A stretch of DNA of 64,000 nt from Pseudomonas laurentiana. GTDB taxonomy: Bacteria; Pseudomonadota; Gammaproteobacteria; Pseudomonadales; Pseudomonadaceae. Below, in pieces: positions 28,762 through 38,612 of the stretch. The stretch's first letter is position 1; each line of letters starts with the position of its first letter. The stretch covers positions 1 through 64,000 of the forward strand of contig NZ_BMQU01000016.1 of the NCBI RefSeq assembly GCF_014648275.1, written 5' to 3'. Both the position numbers and the translations under genes were made by a program. The notes under the pieces are model-generated. The model was given only the letters and a program-made list of their open reading frames with translations, ran no database searches and had not been told where the DNA came from.

Positions 28762-28803
28762 TCGGTTCGATGATAAAGACTATGCCACGCTTGAGCGTCA
28801 GGC
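28762..28803 (-). pseudogene. Relic of a second map-like gene
   Basis: These 42 bases match 29078-29119 inside the neighbouring map gene at 34 of 42 positions. On the minus strand they read LTLKRGIVFIIEP against LTLKPGMVFTIEP. The similarity resumes after an 8-base gap at about 28807 (GGATGCC-TAG), so the frame is broken. It is a small remnant of a paralogue or of a partial duplication. Confidence 0.5.
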
Positions 28804-28884
28804 TTGGATGCCATAGGCATTTCGCCCTCGACCTACCGCAAGCGCTTTGGCAAGTCTCGGGCGCAGACAGAACAGCCACACTGA
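28795..28884 (+). pseudogene. Remnant of an AraC-family C-terminus
   Basis: Plus-strand frame ending at TGA 28882-28884 encodes ASGLDAIGISPSTYRKRFGKSRAQTEQPH. The GISPSTYRKRFG part is the hallmark end of AraC/GlxA-type regulators. The frame is closed by a stop at 28792, so the rest of the gene is missing. It abuts the map relic. Confidence 0.45.
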
Positions 28885-28919
28885 CGGACACAGCACCAAG
28901 CGAAACTGAGCGCGATCAG

Positions 28920-29696
28920 TCAGCCCTGCGAACTGTCTGGCCAGGGCGTCAGCACCTCAACGCCATTCTCAGTCACCGCAACCATGTGCTCCCATTGCGC
29001 CGACAGCGAACGGTCGGAGGTGATGACTGTCCAGCCATCGCCGAGGGTGCGCACATGACGCTTACCGGCATTGAGCATCGGCTCGATGGTGAAGACCATG
29101 CCGGGTTTAAGCGTCAGGCCCTGCCCCGGGATGCCGTAGTGCAGCACCTGTGGTTCGTCGTGATAGACCTTGCCGATACCGTGCCCGCAGTACTCGCGCA
29201 CGACGCTGTAGCCGGCCTGCTCGGCCACGCGCTGGATGGCATGGCCGACATCACCCAACGTGGCACCCGGGCGTACGGCACGAATACCGGCGTACATCGC
29301 GTCATAGGTGGTGCTGACCAGGCGCTCGGCTTCAGGCCGGGGTTTACCGACGAAATACATGCGGCTGGTGTCGCCGAACCAACCATCCTTGATGACCGCA
29401 ATGTCGATGTTGACGATATCGCCGTCTTCCAGCGGTTTGTCCGAGGGAATGCCATGGCAGACCACATGGTTGACTGACGCACAGATAGTCTTCGGAAAAC
29501 CGTGGTAGCCAACGTTGGCCGGTATGGCCTTCTGTACGTTGACGATGTAGTCATGGCACAGACGGTCCAATTCATTGGTCGACACGCCCGGTTTGACATG
29601 CGGCGCAATCATCGCCAGCACGTCTGCAGCCAGCGTACCGGCCACACGCGCCATGGCGATCTCGGCGGGTGTCTTGAGTGTCACTTTCTTGCTCAT
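28920..29696 (-). CDS. map: Methionine aminopeptidase, type I
   Basis: 258 residues. Metal ligands of the pita-bread fold are in place: Asp in VNIDIAVIKDGWFGDTSRMYFVG (two Asp), His in GHGIGKVYHDEP, Glu in FTIEPML and Glu near MVAVTENGVEVLT. It removes N-terminal Met from nascent proteins. This copy is probably the secondary map of Pseudomonas, because it is coupled to a ParD-like gene (4-base ATGA overlap) rather than to rpsB. The N-terminus (KVTLKTPAEIAMARVAG) is the short type without SH3-binding extension. Confidence 0.9.
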   Translation of the reverse strand: MSKKVTLKTPAEIAMARVAGTLAADVLAMIAPHVKPGVSTNELDRLCHDYIVNVQKAIPANVGYHGFPKTICASVNHVVCHGIPSDKPLEDGDIVNIDIAVIKDGWFGDTSRMYFVGKPRPEAERLVSTTYDAMYAGIRAVRPGATLGDVGHAIQRVAEQAGYSVVREYCGHGIGKVYHDEPQVLHYGIPGQGLTLKPGMVFTIEPMLNAGKRHVRTLGDGWTVITSDRSLSAQWEHMVAVTENGVEVLTPWPDSSQG

Positions 29697-29959
29697 TGTC
29701 CAGCCTCCACGGCGGTTTTGCCCCGAGCGACAGATGCAGCAGCGGCCAGCGCAGAAAGCTCGCTCAGCTGCAGGCCACCTGCCTGTTCAGCGCGAATCAA
29801 CAGGCGACAGAGTGCGCTGTGATCGAGCTCTGGATGCAGCTCGGCCAACATGCCAATGCGCATCCAGTGCTCGGCTTGCGCGTTGATCGAGCGGCTCAGC
29901 GCATTGCTGGCCAGACGCAGGTCTTCATGCATCTGCTCGGAAATTTTGACGATACCCAC
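29693..29959 (-). CDS. ParD-like antitoxin-type DNA-binding protein
   Basis: 88 residues. The start MGIVKISEQMHEDLRLASNALSRSINAQAEHW is the ParD-like family (ribbon-helix-helix) pattern, as in ParD antitoxins, but no ParE toxin is present; instead the map gene follows with overlapping stop/start. Start at GTG 29959 is set by that pattern; a longer frame exists upstream. A palindromic AT-rich motif lies just upstream and may be its operator. Confidence 0.8.
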   Translation of the reverse strand: MGIVKISEQMHEDLRLASNALSRSINAQAEHWMRIGMLAELHPELDHSALCRLLIRAEQAGGLQLSELSALAAAASVARGKTAVEAGQ

Positions 29960-29969
29960 GATGAGGCCC

Positions 29970-29998
29970 CATATATGAAATATATATGTTTCATACAC
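29970..29998. promoter_or_regulatory. AT-rich inverted repeat upstream of parD-like/map operon
   Basis: ATGAAA (29975-29980), spacer TATATATG, TTTCAT (29989-29994): a perfect 6-bp inverted repeat in an AT-only island inside GC-rich DNA, 11 bases upstream of the GTG start. It is a good candidate operator and promoter for the ribbon-helix-helix protein. Confidence 0.5.
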
Positions 29999-30436
29999 TA
30001 ACAAAGGCACTGCAAATTCTGCAAGGTCCGCCACACCACGGCCTATGCTCAAATCGACGCCCCTACAGCTCGGCACGGTTTGCAACAAAACACGGCCCTC
30101 ACGCAACCTGCCCCCTGCCCCAGCGTCAAGGGCATAACCAGGCACACATGTACCAGAACATACCTTTCACTGATTTTTTAAAAGACAGGCCGCAGCAAAA
30201 TGTGGCATTAGTAATGTAACCGCCTGAACACACAGTGCTTTCGGCTTACAGGCAACATCCCGATGGGGTATCCGCCGTGACCTGAGCACACATTTGACGG
30301 AGGACCTGAGTGCCGTGTTTGCGTTATCCCCCGAGCGCTTGAAAAGTACCTGCCCTGTGCGGCCACGTTCGGTGTCAAACCTCCGAATGCCACAGGCGCT
30401 CTCTGGCAGGTTGGCATCGTTTAAAGGAATTACACA
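29995..30436. other. Intergenic region upstream of ppnN
   Basis: About 440 bases between divergent operons. Near ppnN, ATGCCA (30388-30393) can pair with TGGCA (30402-30406) or with TTGGCAT (30411-30417), two mutually exclusive short stems before the start at 30437. GGAGG at 30299-30303 with a downstream GTG gives no convincing peptide. Otherwise I see nothing coding. Confidence 0.4.
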
Positions 30437-31810
30437 ATGATCCCAAGAAATGTAATCAACGCGTCGGTAAGCCCCAAAGGAAGCCTGGAAACGCTGTCCC
30501 AGCGTGAAGTTCAGCAATTGAGCGAAGCAGGCTCGGGCAGCATCTACCAACTGTTCCGCCAGTGCACCCTGGCTATCCTCAATACCGGCGCCCACGTCGA
30601 CAATGCCAAGACCATCCTCGACGCCTTCCAGGATTTCGAAGTCCGTATTCACCAGCAGGACCGTGGCGTGCGCCTGGAGCTGATCAATGCACCCGCGGGC
30701 GCCTTCGTCGACGGCGAAATGATTGCCAGCACCCGCGAAATGCTCTTCAGCGCCCTGCGCGACATCGTCTACACCGAAAATGAACTGGACAGCCTGCGCA
30801 TCGACTTGAGCAGCTCCCAAGGCATCACCGACTATGTCTTCCACCTGCTGCGCAACGCCCGCACCCTGCGCCCAGGGCTGGAGCCAAAAATGGTGGTGTG
30901 CTGGGGCGGTCACTCGATCAGTACCGAGGAGTACCAGTACACCAAGAAGGTCGGTCACGAACTGGGCCTGCGCAAGCTGGACATCTGCACGGGCTGCGGC
31001 CCGGGCGTGATGAAAGGCCCGATGAAAGGCGCCACCATTGCCCATGCCAAGCAGCGCATGAGCAGTGGCCGCTACCTGGGCCTGACCGAGCCGGGCATCA
31101 TCGCCGCGGAAGCACCCAACCCGATCGTCAACGAACTGGTGATCCTGCCGGACATCGAGAAACGCCTTGAGGCCTTCGTCCGCGTCGGACACGGCATCAT
31201 CATTTTCCCGGGCGGCGCCGGCACGGCAGAAGAGTTCCTCTACCTGCTTGGCATCCTGATGCACCCGGACAACCAGGACCTGCCGTTCCCGGTCATTCTC
31301 ACCGGGCCCAAGAGTTCCGAAGCCTACTTGCACCAACTGCACGCATTCGTCGGTGCAACCCTGGGTGAAGCCGCACAGCGTCATTACCAGATCATCATCG
31401 ACGACCCGGCCCAAGTGGCACGGCATATGACCGAAGGCTTGAAGACCGTCAAGCAGTTCCGCCGCGAACGCAACGACGCCTTCCACTTCAACTGGCTGCT
31501 GCAGATCGACGAAGGTTTCCAGCGCCCGTTCGACCCGACCCACGCCAACATGGCCAACCTGAAACTGAGCCGCGAACTACCGCCCCATGAGCTGGCGGCC
31601 AACCTGCGCCGTGCCTTCTCCGGCATCGTTGCGGGTAACGTGAAGGACAACGGTATTCGCCTGATCGAGGAGCACGGCCCGTATGAGATCCACGGTGACG
31701 CAGCCATCATGCAGCCGCTGGACCGCCTGCTGAAGGCCTTCGTCGAGCAACACCGGATGAAACTGCCAGGTGGGGCGGCGTATGAGCCGTGCTACCGAGT
31801 GGTGACCTGA
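30437..31810 (+). CDS. ppnN: Pyrimidine/purine nucleotide 5'-monophosphate nucleosidase PpnN (LOG family)
   Basis: 457 residues. Central LOG domain with PGGAGTAEE, the nucleosidase active-site motif, plus WGGHSIS and CGPGVMKGPMKGA. The long N-terminal (RDLSS... QGITDYVFHLLRNA region) and C-terminal extensions match PpnN/YgdH, which cleaves nucleoside 5'-monophosphates to base and ribose 5-phosphate and in E. coli is stimulated by (p)ppGpp. AAAGGAATTACACA ribosome site. Confidence 0.9.
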   Translation: MIPRNVINASVSPKGSLETLSQREVQQLSEAGSGSIYQLFRQCTLAILNTGAHVDNAKTILDAFQDFEVRIHQQDRGVRLELINAPAGAFVDGEMIASTREMLFSALRDIVYTENELDSLRIDLSSSQGITDYVFHLLRNARTLRPGLEPKMVVCWGGHSISTEEYQYTKKVGHELGLRKLDICTGCGPGVMKGPMKGATIAHAKQRMSSGRYLGLTEPGIIAAEAPNPIVNELVILPDIEKRLEAFVRVGHGIIIFPGGAGTAEEFLYLLGILMHPDNQDLPFPVILTGPKSSEAYLHQLHAFVGATLGEAAQRHYQIIIDDPAQVARHMTEGLKTVKQFRRERNDAFHFNWLLQIDEGFQRPFDPTHANMANLKLSRELPPHELAANLRRAFSGIVAGNVKDNGIRLIEEHGPYEIHGDAAIMQPLDRLLKAFVEQHRMKLPGGAAYEPCYRVVT

Positions 31811-32070
31811 CCGCTAGAACCGCTCTCCCCTATCAACGACAAGGCCGGCGTCTACACCTACCTCTAGGAGCCTGTCTTGTCGGCGATGCTTTTCCATTCT
31901 CTGAGGGTTCGGTCGCTAACGCCAATAGCCCCGAATCCTGTCAGATCCATTACCTGAACATCTTTCCCAACCCCGATAACTTTACACGGTCGCTGCAAAT
32001 TCAGTGGCCGGGCGTCGCGGCCCGCTTGGCAAAAGGCGCTACAGCGCACCACAGCCACAATTGCAGGCGC
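31811..32070. other. Non-coding region with hairpins upstream of DUF3077 relic
   Basis: 260 bases after ppnN. Visible structure: CGGGC (32009-32013) / GCCCG (32020-32024), GCGC-taca-GCGC around 32037-32047, and GCGC before a T8 tract (32071-32078), which may be a terminator on the plus strand. An open frame on the minus strand covers much of this region, but its reading looks like a shadow of the structured leader. Confidence 0.4.
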
Positions 32071-32097
32071 TTTTTTTTGCGCCCGCTGTCTGTGTAA

Positions 32098-32226
32098 TGG
32101 CAGCTGTGCGTGAGAGACCTTCGGGTCTGCCGAGTTCCTTTTGCCTCGGTCCGCGAACCCACGTATAGCTGCCACCCTATCGTTTCGCGGCGGTAACTGG
32201 CAGCTCCATTGCAAAAGGAGTTCACC
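32098..32226 (+). promoter_or_regulatory. Structured leader RNA candidate (switch-like) of DUF3077 gene
   Basis: Stem A AGACC-TTCG-GGTCT (32115-32128), stem B CCGAG (32130-32134)/CTCGG (32145-32149), and an AGCTGCCA arm (32167-32174) that can pair with either of two identical TGGCAGCT arms, 32098-32105 upstream or 32198-32205 downstream. Right after, CTCC (32204-32207) can pair with GGAG (32217-32220), the Shine-Dalgarno. Pairing of the downstream arm overlaps CTCC by two bases, so the alternatives could open or close the ribosome site. It resembles a riboswitch or RNA-binding-protein leader; no family name assigned. Confidence 0.5.
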
Positions 32227-32400
32227 CGGCAAAAAGTCGTTCCTGATCCTCCACCCACCTGTACCCTGCAAAAAACTGCCAGCGCCACTTTCGGCTCCTG
32301 AGAAGGTAGTCACGATCCGCTATTCAGCGTCCGTCCTGGCATCAATGCCGAAGATGCCCTGAAACACCTGTCCATTCGATCTACTTTTTTGATGCGGTGA
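32227..32400 (+). pseudogene. Decayed DUF3077 gene
   Basis: In the frame that follows GGAG by six bases, codons from 32227 read (start lost, CGG instead of ATG) QKVVPDPPPTC, then SATFGS, an in-frame TGA (32299-32301), then EGSHDPLFSVRPGIN, AEDALKHLSI and a stop at 32398. VPDPP, the TFGxC region and PLFSVRPGxxAEDAL are typical of DUF3077 proteins of Pseudomonas. TGA stands where the family usually has Cys (TGC), and the C-terminal half is missing. Not translated as such. Confidence 0.65.
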
Positions 32401-32491
32401 ACGGCAAATGAACCTGTTCCAGATACCGACAATGACTACCATTTGACCGAACAACCCCATACGCCAGATGAACGTTTCGGCATCAACAGCT

Positions 32492-34051
32492 TTACCGCCC
32501 GGTCAGTTCAGCAAGCGTGCTGGACACCTGATGCACGTGCTTGCTGGCCCCTTCAGTGCGGCGCACGCTTTCCTGATTGTTGGCCGCAATCGCCACCAGC
32601 TCACACAGGTTGCGCGAAATGTCTTCGGTCACCAGGGTTTGCTCTTCAGCAGCCGTGGCGATCTGCTGGCTCATGTCGCGGATGGTTTGCACCGCACCGG
32701 TAACGCCGCTGAGGATCTCGCCTGCCAGCCGCACTTGTTCAACGCCATTCTCGCTGCTGCGCTTACCGCTTTCGATCGCCCGCACCGCCTGTTCCGCACC
32801 CTTCTGCACGGCATCGATGATGGTATTGATCTCTGCCGTTGATTGCGCAGTGCGCTGCGCCAGGTTTCGTACCTCATCGGCCACAACGGCAAAGCCTCGG
32901 CCCTGTTCACCGGCTCTGGCCGCTTCGATGGCAGCGTTCAACGCAAGCAGGTTGGTCTGTTCCGCAATACTGTGGATCACCGCCAGGACTTCACCGATAC
33001 GCCCACTGTCAGCTTCCAGGCGGTGAATGACGCTTGCCGTGTCGGTGATTTCATCACGGATATCGTGGATGCTCTTGACCATGCTGACCATGGCTTTTTC
33101 GCCTTGCTGGGTGGCGTTCTCGGCATCGTCCGCTGCCCGAGCAGCTTGCAGGGTATGACTGGCAACTTCCTGGGCCGCCGATGACATTTCTTCCATCGCA
33201 GTCGCCACCTGATCGGTACGCAAGCCCTGATTCTCGACACCCTGGCCCAACTGGCTGGCAATGGTCTTCAATTCGTCACTGGCGCTATCCAGTTGCCGGG
33301 TGCTCTGCTTGAGGCCGGCAAACGTGTCCGAGAGCACGTCGTGCAGCGCATCGGTCGCCTTCGCCAGGCGCCCCAGCTCATCCTTACGGGTACTGTTGAT
33401 GCGCTGACCGAATTGGCCTTGGCTGAGCTGGACAATACACGCCATCAGGCGATGTATGGGCGTGATCAGGTTGCGGCTGATCAACCACATGCCAAACAGC
33501 CACGTCAGCACACTGACCGCCAACAGCGCCAGGGTACCGAGCAACCCGATACGCTCGGCATGCGCATCGACCTGTCCGAGTTGTACCTGGGTGTCTTGAT
33601 AAAGCTGCTCCACCAAGGCATCCATCTGCTCACTGACCGGCCGATCAATAGTGCTGTCCATACCTGTGGTCGCGACAGCGTCGTGACGCTTGCGGTATTG
33701 ATCGCCCAGCACCTGATGTGCGTTGAGCAGATCATTGACCCGGGCCTTTAGCGATACATCAATATCCAGCGCCAGCACCTTGGCCAAGCACTCCCTGACC
33801 CTCCGCTCTGCCGCTTCAAACGCATCAAGACTGCGGTCTGCACTAGTGAACGCCTGAGATTGGCGTTTGAATGCAAGGCTGGCTTCATTGACATACCTCG
33901 ATGCCTGGGCAGAGCGCGTCAGCACCTCGTTGTAGGTATTCAGGCTGTTGGCGAAAAAGCTGAAACACACCAGTGCTGAAAGCAGAACCAGCATCAGGCT
34001 GACGCCCAGCAACGTCAGTATTTGCGTGCGCAAGGAGTGTTTAACAAACAT
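32492..34051 (-). CDS. Methyl-accepting chemotaxis protein
   Basis: 519 residues. N-terminal membrane helix (TLLGVSLMLVLLSALVCFSFF), periplasmic four-helix-type sensor domain of about 145 residues, second helix (LLGTLALLAVSVLTWLFGMWLI), HAMP domain and cytoplasmic signalling domain with the conserved hairpin tip IAEQTNLLALNAAIEAARAGEQGRGFAVVADEVRNLAQRT. The ligand is unknown; sensor domain is of the small 4HB or HBM-like kind. Start ATG 34051. A sigma-54-type promoter lies 150 bases upstream. Confidence 0.88.
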   Translation of the reverse strand: MFVKHSLRTQILTLLGVSLMLVLLSALVCFSFFANSLNTYNEVLTRSAQASRYVNEASLAFKRQSQAFTSADRSLDAFEAAERRVRECLAKVLALDIDVSLKARVNDLLNAHQVLGDQYRKRHDAVATTGMDSTIDRPVSEQMDALVEQLYQDTQVQLGQVDAHAERIGLLGTLALLAVSVLTWLFGMWLISRNLITPIHRLMACIVQLSQGQFGQRINSTRKDELGRLAKATDALHDVLSDTFAGLKQSTRQLDSASDELKTIASQLGQGVENQGLRTDQVATAMEEMSSAAQEVASHTLQAARAADDAENATQQGEKAMVSMVKSIHDIRDEITDTASVIHRLEADSGRIGEVLAVIHSIAEQTNLLALNAAIEAARAGEQGRGFAVVADEVRNLAQRTAQSTAEINTIIDAVQKGAEQAVRAIESGKRSSENGVEQVRLAGEILSGVTGAVQTIRDMSQQIATAAEEQTLVTEDISRNLCELVAIAANNQESVRRTEGASKHVHQVSSTLAELTGR

Positions 34052-34203
34052 AGGACGGGCACTCTTCAAACGCTGGAGACATAGGGCGTGTGAAGCGCCA
34101 TTGGCAGGCAATCGAGTAGACCTCGACAGACTGGGAAGCAACGCAAGTGATGGCCATAGCCATTGGACCCTCTTATAGTTATCGAACCATGCGAGGCCCC
34201 GGC

Positions 34204-34219
34204 AGCAATTAATGTGCCA
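34204..34219 (-). promoter_or_regulatory. Sigma-54 (RpoN) promoter candidate for chemoreceptor gene
   Basis: Minus strand TGGCAC-ATTAA-TTGCT matches the -24/-12 consensus TGGCAC-N5-TTGCW at every defined base. Predicted start near 34194, about 140 bases before the ATG at 34051. Confidence 0.6.
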
Positions 34220-34382
34220 CTATTTTGGCGTTGAATTTCCGTTGTTTTCGCGCGTTTTACTCACCACTTCTCGCAGAAATGACCTGTTTGCCCCGCGTTG
34301 CGACATCGACTGCAGAAATGTGTTCACAGAAGTCTTCGCAGCGTTTGAAATTCTCACGGGCACGACGTGCCTGGTGTGCGCG
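34220..34382. other. Intergenic DNA without gene
   Basis: Lies between the sigma-54 element and the terminator of the symporter gene. It is where an enhancer-binding protein for the RpoN promoter would be expected; no clear palindrome seen. Confidence 0.4.
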
Positions 34383-34416
34383 CAAAAAAAACGGGCAGCG
34401 CTTGCGCACTGCCCGT
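34383..34416 (-). terminator. Rho-independent terminator of sodium:solute symporter gene
   Basis: Minus strand: 8-bp stem ACGGGCAG/CTGCCCGT (arms 34391-34398 and 34409-34416) with inner CGC-ttg-CGC, followed by eight T. Confidence 0.85.
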
Positions 34417-34456
34417 CCATTCCTATCCTCAGCCAATATGTTCGTTAGCGATAGGC

Positions 34457-35923
34457 TTACTCGATAGCAACAGCACCTGAGGCGTTGCCCACCACGTGCG
34501 CGCGCGCCGGGTCGCGGGCACTCAGAATCTGTGGCAACAGCGACCCCAGCAACATGCCCAGCCAGCTGAACAGCAGCCCGGCCAACTGCGGCGGCCAGAA
34601 GTCGGCATCGGTGTGGGTGTATTCCAGCCACAGCCAGGACGCCATGCCAAACCCCATCGAGGCCAGAGCGCCCTGGGTGGTGGCGCGCTTCCAGAACAGG
34701 CCGGCAAACAACGGCACCGCCGCGGCGACCAAGGTCACCTTGTAGGCGTTGCCCACCATCTCGTAGATGCTGGCATTGGAAAACAGCGAAAACACACAGG
34801 TGAGGATGGCGCATACCAGGATGGTCAGGCGCATGGCCAGCAGGAACTGCTTGTCGTTCATGTCTGGCAGGAAGCGCTTGAGCACGTTCTCGGTAAAGGT
34901 CACCGACGGCGCCAGGAGGGTGCCCGAGGCCGTGGACATGATCGCCGAGAGCAGCGCGCCGAAGAACATGATCTGGGCGAACAATGGCGTCCGTTCCAGA
35001 ATAAGGTGCGGCAGGATCATCTGGGCGTCATCAGCGAGCCAGCGCTGAACCATCGCTGGATCGATCATCGAGGCCGCGTAGGTCAGGAAGATCGGCAGCA
35101 TGCAGAACGCCAGGTAGAAACAGGCACCCGCCATCGATGCACGCGCAGCGATGTTCTCGGTCTTGGCCGACATGACTCGGGCATAAACGTCCTGCTGCGG
35201 AATCGAGCCGAACATCATGGTCACCGCAGCGCCGATGAAGGCCACGAAGTCCTTCGGCTCGAAGCTGTGCATGAAACTGAACTTGCCTTCGTTAGCCGCA
35301 TGGCTGATGACCGCCACAGGCCCGCCTGCCATGTCACCGATCAACCAGGTCAGATACACCAGGCCGGCGACAATGATCAGCATCTGCATGAAGTCCGTCA
35401 GCGCGACCGACCACATCCCCCCGAACAAGGTGTAAAGCAGCACGATCACCGCGCCGATCAACATGCCTTGGGTGGTGCTGATGGCGCCGTCGGAGAGCAC
35501 GTTGAACACCACGCCCAGTGCGGTGAACTGTGCGGCGATCCAACCCAGGTAGGACAGGATGATCACAATACTGGTGATCATTTCCACGTTCGGGCCGAAG
35601 CGCTTGCGGAAGAAGTCACCGAGCGTAAGCAGGTTCATGCGGTAGAGGGGGCGGGCGAAAATCAGGCCGACCAACATCAGGCAGCCGAAGGAACCGAACG
35701 GGTCCTCGATGATGCCGGCAAAGCCTTCCTGGATGAAGGTAGCGGGTATCCCCAATACGGCCTCGGAGCCGAACCAGGTGGCGAACACCATCGCGGCGAC
35801 CAGCGGGAAGGACATGCTGCGGCCACCGGCAGCGAAATCCCTGGAGTTTTTCACGCGAGTGGACGCGTAGAAACCGACACCTACCGTGAGCAGCAGATAA
35901 AGCGCAACAAACCAAATCAGCAT
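34457..35923 (-). CDS. Sodium:solute symporter family protein
   Basis: 488 residues, about thirteen membrane helices of the SSS fold. ATWFGSEAVLGIPATFIQEGFAG in helix 2 region, GWIAAQFTALGVVF, and LLSAIMSTASGTLLAPSVTFTENV near the sodium site are typical of the family. It imports an organic solute with sodium; the substrate cannot be read, though bacterial members of this subgroup take up monocarboxylates, amino acids or choline-like compounds. Stand-alone gene, terminator at 34383. Confidence 0.85.
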   Translation of the reverse strand: MLIWFVALYLLLTVGVGFYASTRVKNSRDFAAGGRSMSFPLVAAMVFATWFGSEAVLGIPATFIQEGFAGIIEDPFGSFGCLMLVGLIFARPLYRMNLLTLGDFFRKRFGPNVEMITSIVIILSYLGWIAAQFTALGVVFNVLSDGAISTTQGMLIGAVIVLLYTLFGGMWSVALTDFMQMLIIVAGLVYLTWLIGDMAGGPVAVISHAANEGKFSFMHSFEPKDFVAFIGAAVTMMFGSIPQQDVYARVMSAKTENIAARASMAGACFYLAFCMLPIFLTYAASMIDPAMVQRWLADDAQMILPHLILERTPLFAQIMFFGALLSAIMSTASGTLLAPSVTFTENVLKRFLPDMNDKQFLLAMRLTILVCAILTCVFSLFSNASIYEMVGNAYKVTLVAAAVPLFAGLFWKRATTQGALASMGFGMASWLWLEYTHTDADFWPPQLAGLLFSWLGMLLGSLLPQILSARDPARAHVVGNASGAVAIE

Positions 35924-36254
35924 TTGTACTTTCCGTTGGCTCGTCCGACACCGGGCTGACGAGCGTGGCTCGTACAGGGGCAGCGCGACTGACTATGTTG
36001 TTTTTGTTTGCGTATCGCAGGCGGTGCGACAACTCGTCTGTAACCAGCACGAGGAAATCGTAACCACTTATGACAACGGCTTGGCAGTCTGCCAAAGCCG
36101 TTAAATATGTCAAACAATTACCGCCGGGATCTGGATAAAAAATGACGAAATGCGACGTTTTTTTGGGTAAAGCGGATTTACATGGCTAAAAAGACACCTT
36201 TTCCACCAGCACCAGTCGATTATTTTAAACATCCGCAGCGCCGGGCAGCTCACC
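35924..36254. other. Intergenic region between symporter and katG
   Basis: Divergent promoters. AT-rich block at 36118-36180 (ATAAAAAATGACG, TTTTTTT) is the likely core promoter area of the symporter side. No reading frame supported. Confidence 0.4.
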
Positions 36255-36291
36255 TTCCCCGTCTACTATGAATCCCATACTGAAAACCTAT
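36255..36291 (+). promoter_or_regulatory. OxyR-type binding site candidate upstream of katG
   Basis: CTAT (36266-36269), N7, ATAC (36277-36280), N7, CTAT (36288-36291): three of four quarter sites of the OxyR pattern ATAG-N7-CTAT-N7-ATAG-N7-CTAT with exact spacing; the first quarter site is not conserved. It ends 66 bases before the katG ATG. Confidence 0.45.
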
Positions 36292-36345
36292 TGGCTGGGG
36301 CCGCAGTCGGGCTCCACGCTGAAATGACGGGATAACCGGACATAA

Positions 36346-38556
<2,211 letters not shown>

Positions 38557-38573
38557 TGGCGGGTAGGCGTGAG

Positions 38574-38612
38574 CATGCCGCCCTTAGGTGCGTGACGGCA
38601 AAGGGCGGCATG
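38574..38612. terminator. Bidirectional terminator between katG and argC
   Basis: Perfect 12-bp stem CATGCCGCCCTT (38574-38585) / AAGGGCGGCATG (38601-38612), overlapping the last codons of argC. Confidence 0.6.

Noticed and set aside
29693..29959. Toxin-antitoxin module
   Set aside because: ParD-like protein has no ParE or other toxin next to it; the partner gene is map.
30167..31543. Long open frame on the minus strand opposite ppnN (458 codons)
   Set aside because: It is a codon-composition shadow: GC-rich third positions keep the antisense frame open. The plus-strand frame matches a known family along its whole length.
31864..32313. 149-codon minus-strand frame over the DUF3077 leader
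   Set aside because: The structure and the DUF3077 frame on the plus strand explain the conservation better; the frame crosses all hairpins. Not fully excluded as a real protein.
34496..35959. 487-codon plus-strand frame opposite the sodium symporter
   Set aside because: Very His/Gln/Arg-rich, typical of an antisense reading of a membrane protein gene.
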